DNA from: an uncultured Prevotellaceae bacterium
GTDB taxonomy: Bacteria > Bacteroidota > Bacteroidia > Bacteroidales > Bacteroidaceae
Assembly (NCBI GenBank): GCA_902771155.1
Contig: CACXVS010000063.1
Span: 1-7,474, forward strand
Reading direction: 5' to 3'
Length of the DNA stretch: 7,474 nt
Below the pieces are notes generated by a model. It saw only the letters and a list, made by a program, of their open reading frames with translations, was not told where the DNA came from and made no database searches. Below are positions 1 to 6,387 of the stretch, piece by piece. Position 1 is the first letter of the stretch. Each line of letters begins with the position of its first letter. The position numbers and the translations under genes are program-made.

Positions 1-1
1 G

Positions 2-504
2 CGTGCTATCAAGAACGCGATGGGTAAGGACCAGAGCGACTACAAGGAGGTAACCTACGAGGGATATGGCCCTCACGGAATTGCCATCTTCGTGGAGACA
101 CTGACAGACAACACCACACGTACCGTGGGTGATGTTCGTTCCGTATTCAATAAGTTTAACGGAAATCTGGGAACACAGGGCAGTTTGAGTTTCCTGTTCG
201 ACCACAAGAGCGTGTTTACTTTCAAGAAGAAGGACGGACTGGATATGGACGAGTTGATTCTCGACCTGATTGACTATGGTGTAGAGGATGAGTACGACGA
301 GGACGAAGAGGAGAACAGCATCACCATCTATGGCGATCCCTCAAGTTTGTAACTGGCGCTGAGTTTACCCGTATCCCCAACGATCTGAAAGACGTCACTG
401 CCGAGCAGCGTGAGACCATCGACAAGATGGTTGAGAAGTTGGAGGATTTCGACGATGTACAGACGGTTTACACCAACATGAAACCAGAGGAGATTACAGA
501 TTAA
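2..504 (+). pseudogene. yebC: YebC/PmpR family protein, 3' part, frameshifted by an internal deletion
   Basis: The reading frame enters from outside the window (first whole codon at 2, giving [10 protein letters not shown]) and runs to a stop at 350-352. It carries YebC landmarks in order: [36 protein letters not shown]-like NGNLGTQGS, then an acidic stretch and ITIYGDPS. The missing family C-terminus lies in the +1-shifted frame from about 343 to a stop at 502-504 ([15 protein letters not shown] through DDVQTVYTNMKPEE). Compared with the family, about 12-15 residues, the helix between GDPS and FVTGAEF, are absent, so this is a deletion of 3n+1 bases rather than a single-base slip. The family was described as transcriptional regulators (PmpR); some members are reported to help ribosomes through difficult peptide sequences. 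As read here the product would lose about its last 65-75 residues. It may be a true mutation or an assembly error. Family assignment is firm; the 5' part (roughly 80 residues) lies outside the window. Confidence 0.9.
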
Positions 505-514
505 CCCATAAAAT

Positions 515-550
515 GATTCCCCGCTTGATGAAGGCGGGGAATCTTTTTTT
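515..550 (+). terminator. Rho-independent terminator of the yebC unit
   Basis: A perfect 10-bp stem, GATTCCCCGC (515-524) with GCGGGGAATC (534-543), encloses a 9-nt loop and is followed directly by seven T (544-550). It starts 10 bp after the yebC-frame stop at 504. The T run reaches the stop codon of the convergent lipoprotein gene (549-551). Read on the minus strand the same hairpin is followed only by ATTTTAT, so it could also end the lipoprotein transcript, but less efficiently. Confidence 0.92.
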
Positions 551-935
551 ATTGATAGTCTTTCTCTGTAAACACAACATCCAACAGTACCTTCTGAGGA
601 TTCTTTTCAGAATGGTAGGTATAGGCAAAACGGAATTTGTTTTCCTTATACACTCTCAGTGAGGTGGTGTTCTTCAGTTCATTTCTCAGCATGTCAACCA
701 AAAATGGTCTTTGGATACTGTCCTGATCAGCAAAGCCTGTGAGACGATAGTAATAATGCAACGTGTGGGTTTCACGCTCGAAGGTCATACTGTCGAGCGT
801 CGTTGTATTATCTAACTTGACAGGACAATTCTTCCGCGTATATTCTTTCGCTTCACGGGCGCACCGGTCTTCTAAAGACTCCTGACAGGCAGTAAATAGA
901 ACTGTAAAGACAATAAATATCAAAAACTTTTTCAT
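549..935 (-). CDS. Small putative lipoprotein of unknown function
   Basis: This 128-residue protein starts [17 protein letters not shown]: two lysines, a hydrophobic core, and a lipobox-like FTAC with Cys17 as the expected lipidated residue (signal peptidase II type). The ATG at 935 is chosen over an open frame extending to 1028 because it gives a proper signal peptide and lies about 21 bp downstream of a good -7 element (957-964); the longer frame would run through the promoter. The mature part has two cysteines (Cys25, Cys37) and an aromatic-rich stretch ([12 protein letters not shown]), and ends in alternating strand-like segments ([19 protein letters not shown]), suggesting a small periplasmic or surface beta-rich domain. 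I do not recognise the family and assign no function. It is divergent from lepA and convergent with yebC. Confidence 0.8.
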   Translation of the reverse strand: MKKFLIFIVFTVLFTACQESLEDRCAREAKEYTRKNCPVKLDNTTTLDSMTFERETHTLHYYYRLTGFADQDSIQRPFLVDMLRNELKNTTSLRVYKENKFRFAYTYHSEKNPQKVLLDVVFTEKDYQ

Positions 936-956
936 AACGAATGCTATTTTTGGGTG

Positions 957-964
957 CAAAGATA
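957..964 (-). promoter_or_regulatory. -7 promoter element for the lipoprotein gene
   Basis: On the minus strand this reads TATCTTTG, matching the Bacteroidetes -7 consensus TAnnTTTG, about 21 bp before the ATG at 935. No clear TTTG is seen at the -33 distance; that region overlaps the lepA promoter. Confidence 0.65.
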
Positions 965-1005
965 CAAAAAAAAGCAAAAATATAAGATTTACGATGTTTT
1001 TTTTG

Positions 1006-1013
1006 TAACTTTG
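1006..1013 (+). promoter_or_regulatory. -7 promoter element for lepA
   Basis: TAACTTTG matches the Bacteroidetes -7 consensus TAnnTTTG and lies 24 bp before the lepA ATG, which implies a leader of roughly 17-20 nt. No clear -33 TTTG is present; a T8 tract lies directly upstream. AAGGA at 1021-1025 is a possible but distant ribosome binding site, 12 nt before the ATG. Confidence 0.65.
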
Positions 1014-1037
1014 CACTTCAAAGGACATATAATTTTA

Positions 1038-2819
1038 ATGAATCATATTAGGAATTTCTGTATCATCGCACATATCGACCACGGTAAGAGCACCTTGGCC
1101 GACAGATTGTTGGAGTTTACGAAGACCATTCAGGTCACCGAAGGTCAGATGCTGGATGATATGGATCTGGAGCGTGAGCGTGGTATCACCATCAAAAGTC
1201 ACGCCATCCAGATGGAATATACATATAAGGGCGAGAAATATATCCTGAATCTGATCGACACCCCGGGACATGTTGACTTTTCTTACGAGGTTTCGCGTTC
1301 GATTGCTGCCTGCGAGGGTGCTTTGCTGGTAGTAGATGCCACCCAAGGTGTTCAGGCTCAGACCATCTCCAATCTATACATGGCCATCGACCATAACCTG
1401 GAAATCATCCCAGTCATTAATAAGATTGATATGCCCTCAGCCATGCCCGACGAGGTGGAGGATGAGATTATCGACCTGATTGGTTGTGACCGTACTGATA
1501 TTATCCGTGCTTCGGGTAAGACAGGCGAGGGCGTTGAAGAAATCCTGAATGCTGTGGTTGAGCGCATTCCTCATCCTGAGGGTGACGAGAATGCTCCTCT
1601 CCAGGCATTGATTTTTGACTCGGTGTTCAACTCATTCAGGGGTATCATTGCCTACTTCAAGATTGTCAACGGTGTGATACATACGGGAGATCATGTGAAG
1701 TTCTTCAATACAGGCATGGAGTACGATGCCGACGAGATTGGTGTGCTGAAGATGGACATGATTCCACGTAAGGAACTGCGTACTGGTGACGTGGGCTATA
1801 TTATCAGTGGTATCAAGAATTCGAAGGAAGTGAAGGTGGGTGATACGATAACCCACGTTGCTAATCCGTGCCTTGCTGCCATCGAGGGATTCCAGGAGGT
1901 TAAGCCCATGGTATTCGCCGGTGTTTACCCCATCGATCCCACTGATTATGAGAATCTTCGTGCATCGTTGGAAAAACTTCAGTTGAACGATGCCTCGCTG
2001 ACATTTACGCCAGAGAGTTCTGTCGCATTGGGATTTGGCTTCCGTTGCGGTTTCCTGGGATTGCTCCACATGGAGATTGTTCAGGAACGACTCGACCGTG
2101 AGTTTGATATGGATGTGATCACCACCGTGCCTAACGTAAGTTATCTGTGCTATACCAAACAGGGAGAGGTAAAGGAGGTGCATAATCCCTCTGGTCTTCC
2201 CGACCTGACGATGATTGAGCACATTGAGGAACCCTATATCAGGGCTTCCATCATTACGGCGGCTGATTATATCGGTCCCATTATGACTCTCTGTCTCGAC
2301 AAGCGAGGAGAACTGATTGACCAGCAATATGTTAGCGGTAATCGTATAGAGCTTCACTTTATGTTGCCATTGGGCGAGATCGTGATTGACTTCTATGATA
2401 AGTTGAAGTCGATATCCAAGGGTTATGCTTCGTTCGACTATCATGTTGACGGGTTCCGTCCTTCCAAGTTGGCCAAGTTGGATATCCTGCTCAACGGAGA
2501 GCCTGTTGATGCACTCTCGACATTGACGCATCAGGATAATGCCGTCACCTTTGGTCGCCGTATGTGTGAGAAACTGAAGGAACTGATTCCGCGTCAACAG
2601 TTTGATATTGCCATCCAGGCCGCCATCGGTGCAAAGATCATTGCCCGTGAAACTGTAAAACAAGTGCGCAAGGATGTAACAGCCAAGTGTTATGGTGGTG
2701 ACGTGAGCCGTAAGCGCAAACTGCTTGAGAAGCAGAAACGAGGCAAGAAACGCATGAAACAAATTGGTAATGTGGAGGTGCCTCAGAAAGCCTTCCTTGC
2801 AGTGTTGAAATTAGACTAA
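1038..2819 (+). CDS. lepA: Elongation factor 4 (LepA), ribosome-associated GTPase
   Basis: This 593-residue protein has the normal full LepA/EF4 length. The GTPase motifs are all present: G1 AHIDHGKS (residues 11-18), G2 RGITI (48-52), G3 DTPGH (74-78), G4 NKID (128-131), G5 SGK (159-161). They are followed by the EF-G-like domains II, III and V and the LepA-specific C-terminal domain, whose basic end ([20 protein letters not shown]) and tail [13 protein letters not shown] are typical. The family binds ribosomes in the cytoplasm and hydrolyses GTP; proposed roles are back-translocation and 30S subunit biogenesis. The ATG at 1038 ([16 protein letters not shown]) is preferred over an upstream in-frame start at 954, because the longer version would cross the promoter and add a tail the family lacks. 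The Crp-like gene follows after 18 bp with no terminator between. Confidence 0.98.
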   Translation: MNHIRNFCIIAHIDHGKSTLADRLLEFTKTIQVTEGQMLDDMDLERERGITIKSHAIQMEYTYKGEKYILNLIDTPGHVDFSYEVSRSIAACEGALLVVDATQGVQAQTISNLYMAIDHNLEIIPVINKIDMPSAMPDEVEDEIIDLIGCDRTDIIRASGKTGEGVEEILNAVVERIPHPEGDENAPLQALIFDSVFNSFRGIIAYFKIVNGVIHTGDHVKFFNTGMEYDADEIGVLKMDMIPRKELRTGDVGYIISGIKNSKEVKVGDTITHVANPCLAAIEGFQEVKPMVFAGVYPIDPTDYENLRASLEKLQLNDASLTFTPESSVALGFGFRCGFLGLLHMEIVQERLDREFDMDVITTVPNVSYLCYTKQGEVKEVHNPSGLPDLTMIEHIEEPYIRASIITAADYIGPIMTLCLDKRGELIDQQYVSGNRIELHFMLPLGEIVIDFYDKLKSISKGYASFDYHVDGFRPSKLAKLDILLNGEPVDALSTLTHQDNAVTFGRRMCEKLKELIPRQQFDIAIQAAIGAKIIARETVKQVRKDVTAKCYGGDVSRKRKLLEKQKRGKKRMKQIGNVEVPQKAFLAVLKLD

Positions 2820-2837
2820 AAACTTTAAAAAAGACCT

Positions 2838-3440
2838 ATGCCAAGTATTAGTTTGACAACCAGAGACGTTGCGAGAGAATTAGCACGTCGTTACAGCACA
2901 ATGACACATGACGAGCTTGACCTGCTCGAAAGCATTCTTGTGCCTATGAAATTTGCAAAAAACGAGATGATCCTGAAAGAAGGCGACACATGCACAAATA
3001 TCTTTTGGGTTGTAAAAGGACTGGTTAGACAGTATTATTTCAAGAACGACAAGGAACTGACCGAGTATATGGCGACAGAGAATTCGATTGTCATGTGTAT
3101 CGAGAGTCTTTTCCGTGAGCAGCCATCTCAGTTGCAGATTAAGGCGCTTGAGCCGTCAGTTCTTATTGCCATACCCAAAGCTGACCTCGAAGCTGTGGCT
3201 ATGAAAAGCGTCAACATTCAGATCCTGTATCGTAAGATCTTGGAAGAATCCCTCATTCTGTCGCAGCACCATGCTGATATGTTGCGCTTTGAGAGTGCAC
3301 AGGATCGTTACCAGAAACTGGTAAAGAATCAGCCTCAGTTGGTGCTTCGTGCTCCATTAGTGTATATTGCCAGTTATCTTCAGATGACTCCAGAGACCTT
3401 GTCAAGAGTGCGCACTGCCACATTGATGGAAGGAAAATAG
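2838..3440 (+). CDS. Crp/Fnr-family transcriptional regulator
   Basis: This 200-residue protein has a cyclic-nucleotide-binding-type beta-roll (about residues 33-120: MILKEGDTCTNIFWVVKGLV, then KALEPSVLIAIPKADLE), a long linking helix (about 125-160), and a terminal helix-turn-helix (APLVYIASYLQMTPETLSRV, about 172-191). The phosphate-binding segment typical of cAMP-binding CRP (a Gly-Glu pair and a following Arg-Ser/Thr) is not evident; here it reads CIESLFREQPSQLQ, so the ligand, if any, is unknown. There are no Fnr-type N-terminal cysteine clusters. The HTH sits at the extreme C-terminus with little room for a wing, which is common in short Bacteroidetes members. The gene starts 18 bp after lepA, so co-transcription is likely. 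Targets cannot be told from the sequence. Confidence 0.9.
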   Translation: MPSISLTTRDVARELARRYSTMTHDELDLLESILVPMKFAKNEMILKEGDTCTNIFWVVKGLVRQYYFKNDKELTEYMATENSIVMCIESLFREQPSQLQIKALEPSVLIAIPKADLEAVAMKSVNIQILYRKILEESLILSQHHADMLRFESAQDRYQKLVKNQPQLVLRAPLVYIASYLQMTPETLSRVRTATLMEGK

Positions 3441-3569
3441 GTTTCTAAGGAAGTATCACTAGATTTAATCCAAAGACTCATATAAGTTATGGAAAAAGAT
3501 TTCAAAGGTAGTGTCGCCGTTCGTTTCTGAAAGGTATAGTTATGCCATTGTTAAAGATAAAGGTATTTG
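3441..3569. other. Convergent intergenic spacer without a clear gene or strong terminator
   Basis: This AT-rich spacer lies between the Crp-like gene (plus) and the winged-helix gene (minus). It contains only very short open frames (for example 13 codons from 3489) with no supporting features. The one possible hairpin, TTGTTAAA (3548-3555) pairing with TTTAACAA (3574-3581), has an 18-nt loop, is AT-only apart from one pair, and overlaps the end of the minus-strand gene; it is a weak terminator candidate at best. Confidence 0.5.
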
Positions 3570-4256
3570 TTATTTTAACAACTTCCTGATTTGTTTTTCC
3601 GTGGCATCAGGTAACAGCTGCGACAAATGTTCCACCATGCGCTGATAAGATTCCTCGGGTGTTCGTTTGGAAACTTGACAAGCCTCGATGCCTAAGAAAT
3701 GCTCAGGGGTAGTTAGCAGTGACCAGCCAAAGCCGTATTCCCGTCCGTGTTTATCAACGGGATAGACAAAGTCCTCGGTGATAATGAATGTCCCCATCTG
3801 CAGGCGGCCGATATAGGCGTCAAACTTCGAGCGCATGTTCTTTCCCGTGAAGTCGCAGGCGGCTCGCAGTTCGCGATTTATCATACTGCCATGTTCGCGT
3901 AATGTGGTTAGGATAATGTCCTCGATACTGCCCTCCTCAGGTACGGGATTCTTGTTGCGTCGCCAATTGTAGAAATCGGGCCACCACTCTCGACTGATAA
4001 AGCCTGCCTTGCCAGCAAAGAACTTTCCATAGACGCAGTCGCCCTCACGCACCACCGAACCTTTCCATTGCCAAAGGGGCCACTCCCATGTTCCATCCTC
4101 AAACTGTGTAAAACGGCACTCCTCAGCCATCAGACTCTCTGCAGCATATCCCTGTATGCCACTCTCTAACAGCGGCAGGAATCCCACCTGTTTTACACAC
4201 TCCATCAGTTCTGGACATGTGTGAATACCATCTATGGAATATATATCTTGTTTCAT
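3570..4256 (-). CDS. Winged-helix protein resembling AlkZ-related proteins
   Basis: This 228-residue cytoplasmic protein has no signal peptide or membrane segment. The N-terminal half is rich in Trp and acidic residues (FEDGTWEWPLWQWKG, ISREWWPDFYNWRRN, about residues 50-102). The middle part has a winged-helix pattern (IEDIILTTLREHGSMINREL, then FTGKNMRSKFDAYIGRLQ, about 110-155). The C-terminus is helical and charged (PDATEKQIRKLLK). I recognise the overall sequence as the type annotated AlkZ-related in Bacteroidales; AlkZ/YcaQ proteins are winged-helix DNA glycosylases that act on alkylated or crosslinked DNA, but glycosylase activity is not established for this shorter relative and I see no catalytic motif I can name. 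The ATG at 4256 is the start: the open frame reaches a TTG at 4280, but that triplet lies inside the -7 element. The gene is divergent from the kinase-like gene. Confidence 0.65.
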   Translation of the reverse strand: MKQDIYSIDGIHTCPELMECVKQVGFLPLLESGIQGYAAESLMAEECRFTQFEDGTWEWPLWQWKGSVVREGDCVYGKFFAGKAGFISREWWPDFYNWRRNKNPVPEEGSIEDIILTTLREHGSMINRELRAACDFTGKNMRSKFDAYIGRLQMGTFIITEDFVYPVDKHGREYGFGWSLLTTPEHFLGIEACQVSKRTPEESYQRMVEHLSQLLPDATEKQIRKLLK

Positions 4257-4277
4257 GTTGTTATTTGTTTGATACTG

Positions 4278-4308
4278 CAAAATTACGAATTATTGCGTAA
4301 AACACAAA
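4278..4308 (-). promoter_or_regulatory. Promoter of the AlkZ-related gene (-33 and -7)
   Basis: On the minus strand, TTTG (4308-4305) is followed after 19 bp by TAATTTTG (4285-4278). This matches both Bacteroidetes sigma-factor elements at the expected spacing. The -7 box ends 21 nt before the ATG at 4256, so the leader is only about 14-17 nt, A-rich (AAACAAATAACAAC) and without a Shine-Dalgarno sequence. Confidence 0.75.
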
Positions 4309-4368
4309 ATTTCTGATATAATCTGCACGAATTTGTGACGAATAGGCGAATAATTGCAAAAGAAATCG

Positions 4369-4376
4369 TATCTTTG
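4369..4376 (+). promoter_or_regulatory. -7 promoter element for the kinase-like gene
   Basis: TATCTTTG matches TAnnTTTG and lies 35 bp before the ATG at 4412. No clear -33 TTTG is seen at the normal distance. The following leader includes AAAACAATAAAT and lacks an obvious Shine-Dalgarno sequence. Confidence 0.6.
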
Positions 4377-4411
4377 TGGCGTATATTACTCTAAAACAAT
4401 AAATCTGCGAT

Positions 4412-5272
4412 ATGATAGACAACGACGTACAGAGAATCAACTTGGATGACTACATCCAGACCGGTGAGGGTGGAACAGCCCTTACCTACAACCACAAGGA
4501 CGGCAAGACACTGGCTAAGCTGTTCATGTCAAGTGTTGCTGCCGACAATGCTGCGCGCGAGTTCCACATCAATCAGGTGGTCTATGAATCCGGACTACCC
4601 ACACCGAAACCCATACGTCTGATTACTGACGGTGAGCGTTTTGGCGCAGAGTATGAACTGATAAGTCCTAAGCGCTCATTCACCCGAATCATCTCACAGG
4701 AGCCTGACCAGTTAGTGCCGCTGTCGGAACGTTTTGCCAGGCTGGCACGGAAGATTCACGAGACACCTGCTGACACGAAACGTCTGCCCGACATGAAAGA
4801 GTTGGTGGGTGAGTGGATTGACAAATTCGAGAATCTGCCCGATGCCTACAAAGAGCGTTTCCATCGGTTTCTCGATACCGTTCCATCCACGCCTACCTGT
4901 CTGCATGGCGACCTGCACATCGGCAACATCATCACCGACGGACAGCGTGACCTCTGGATTGACGTGGGCGACTTTGCCTATGGCGTACCACAGTGGGACC
5001 TGTGTATGATGTACTTTTCATCGCACTTCCTAAGTCCTGATCGAGCCGACAACATCTTCCATTTGGACAACGACTCGTTGAAGGCTCACTGGAATGCTTT
5101 TGCACCAGTGTACTATGGTACTGACTCAAAGGAGGTGTTGGAGACCGAGGTACGCAAACTCTATCCCTTCATTGCAACGAAGTTGGCTTTCATCGTAAGC
5201 AAAATCAGAGACGGAAAGGCTCCAGTTTCTGAGGAGCGTCTGAGAATGTACGACCAATTCTTACCGCAATAA
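4412..5272 (+). CDS. Phosphotransferase of the aminoglycoside-kinase (APH) fold, TIGR02172-like
   Basis: This 286-residue cytoplasmic protein has protein-kinase-like/APH motifs in order: a glycine-rich loop GEGGTALTY (residues 18-26), a candidate ATP-contacting lysine in KTLAKLF (Lys36), a candidate helix-C glutamate (Glu50), the Brenner-type catalytic motif CLHGDLHIGNI (164-173; His165, Asp167, Asn172), and the metal-binding aspartate in WIDVGDFAYG (Asp184). The pattern VGDFAYGVPQWDL fits the TIGR02172-type family of putative kinases found in Bacteroidetes and Fibrobacter. It should transfer phosphate from ATP to a hydroxyl group, but the substrate is unknown. Nothing in the context marks it as a drug-resistance gene. 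It has its own -7 element, ends in tandem stops (TAA TAG), and is convergent with the DUF418 gene 29 bp away, with no visible terminator between. Confidence 0.85.
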   Translation: MIDNDVQRINLDDYIQTGEGGTALTYNHKDGKTLAKLFMSSVAADNAAREFHINQVVYESGLPTPKPIRLITDGERFGAEYELISPKRSFTRIISQEPDQLVPLSERFARLARKIHETPADTKRLPDMKELVGEWIDKFENLPDAYKERFHRFLDTVPSTPTCLHGDLHIGNIITDGQRDLWIDVGDFAYGVPQWDLCMMYFSSHFLSPDRADNIFHLDNDSLKAHWNAFAPVYYGTDSKEVLETEVRKLYPFIATKLAFIVSKIRDGKAPVSEERLRMYDQFLPQ

Positions 5273-5301
5273 TAGCTAACAACTCAAGTCAATACCCGAA
5301 G

Positions 5302-6379
5302 TTAAATCCATGTCAGTCTTCTCCAAAGGCCTTCTAACGGTCCCCGAGAATGGCTGGCAAACCAATAACGTGCAAAAAGATACTGGCAAACAACCATTCC
5401 ACATCCAACCATAACGGCATAGGTAACACCTAAATAGCGATAACAGGCAAGACCATAGCCGCAGAAGATGAAGCAGCCGATGATGGACTGGAGCAGATAG
5501 TTGGTAAGACTCATACGTCCAAAGATACAGAGATGATGAAGCACTCGACGAACACCCTCGAAAGCATACCAGGCTGAGACTACTGCAGAAACTATCATTA
5601 ATAGGATGATGAGGTTGTAGATAGGCTTAAGCCATGGGTCGAGATTACCGAAATCCACAAAACTCAATGCAAGGACTGTGATGGCAGAGTAAATAAGAAT
5701 GATGTGCCATATCTTGAGATGGCGTTCCTCATTGTAGAAAAGCCTCTGTCTGCCCAACTGCATACCGAGGATAAAAAGACAAAGCAACTGTGTCAGACGT
5801 CCGCTAAAGACATTATAGCGCAGATTCAACTCAAAACCGTATCGCAGGTTGGTGAGGGTGTTCTCCCAGAATGTACCATGCTCGTGTGTACTGATGACCT
5901 TGCCATACATTTCCCACAAGGTGCTGTGGTCGATCGTGGTACCTGTCAGCAGACAATAAAGTTCTACGGGCTGTATGGCCAGCAAGGCGATGATACACCA
6001 CACCCACTTCGATGGCAGATAGCTGACGGGGATGAGCAGCAGACCGTAGCATGCATAGAGCATCAGGATGTCTCCGTCGTAGAAGGCCACATTGACAACA
6101 CCGAAGAGGAACAGCAGACACATACGCCAGGCAAAGCGCCCAGAGAAATTCTTGCCTTTCTGCTGCTGGTTATCGTTCATGATGAAGAAACTCAAGCCGA
6201 AGAGCATGGCAAAGATACCGTACATCTTGCCTGAGAGCAGCTGTATGGACTATCGGATCCTCGGTGAAGATGTCGAAGTGCTCTACCGAGTGATACAGGA
6301 TGATGCCTGCCACCGCGATACCTCTCAGGGCATCGGCCACATCGATTCGGGTGTTGGGTAAATTGCGGGTTTTATACAT
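5302..6379 (-). pseudogene. DUF418 family membrane protein, frameshifted by an internal deletion
   Basis: The N-terminal part begins at the ATG at 6379 (NTRIDVADALRGIAVAGIIL, then YHSVEHFDIFTEDPIVHT). The rest lies in another minus-strand frame, from about 6240 (LLSGKMYGIFAMLFGLSFFI) to the stop at 5302. Together they match a DUF418 protein: the RIDVADALRG opening, 8-9 hydrophobic segments, and the C-terminal GRMSLTNYLLQS signature (about residues 236-247 of the second fragment). Relatives have about 27 residues between the EHFD and GK(M/A)Y motifs; here only about 13 remain, so roughly a dozen or more codons are missing along with the frame (deletion of 3n+2 bases). An in-frame TAG at 6252-6250 blocks upstream extension of the second frame; an ATG at 6225 could start a 307-residue product lacking the first membrane segment. 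Family function is poorly known; transport or membrane acyl-transfer has been suggested. It lies 8 bp after the CatA-like gene, as a probable operon partner. Confidence 0.82.
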
Positions 6380-6387
6380 TTTCTTAT

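Larger units (their letters stand above)
954..1016. repeat. Imperfect inverted repeat forming a symmetric divergent promoter
   Basis: Left arm 954-973 (GTGCAAAGATAC plus A8) is the reverse complement of right arm 997-1016 (T8 plus GTAACTTTGCAC) at 19 of 20 positions; the one mismatch is at 962. The spacer is 23 bp (974-996). Each arm contains an outward-facing TAnnTTTG element preceded by a T8 tract, so the two promoters are near mirror images with overlapping upstream regions. Confidence 0.85.

Noticed and set aside
340..352. Programmed ribosomal frameshift in yebC
   Set aside because: There is no slippery heptamer or downstream structure at the junction, and codons are missing from the product compared with relatives, so a shift alone would not restore the family sequence.
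1632..2762. Long (376-codon) open frame antisense to lepA
   Set aside because: It lies wholly inside the well-supported lepA gene on the opposite strand, has no recognisable domains, and follows from lepA codon use.
3489..3530. Possible 13-codon leader peptide (MEKDFKGSVAVRF) after the Crp-like gene
   Set aside because: No ribosome binding site, promoter, regulatory codon run or downstream attenuator is visible, so it is indistinguishable from chance.
3548..3581. Hairpin as a terminator between the convergent Crp-like and AlkZ-related genes
   Set aside because: The stem is almost entirely A-T with an 18-nt loop and lacks a proper T tract, so it is too weak to call as a terminator.
4689..5129. 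Several short frames on both strands within the kinase-like gene
   Set aside because: They overlap a continuous frame with complete APH-fold motifs and show no features of their own.
5704..6234. Plus-strand open frame of 176 codons across the DUF418 gene
   Set aside because: The opposite strand encodes clear membrane helices and DUF418 motifs; the plus-strand translation is low-complexity Gln/Thr/Glu-rich and matches nothing.
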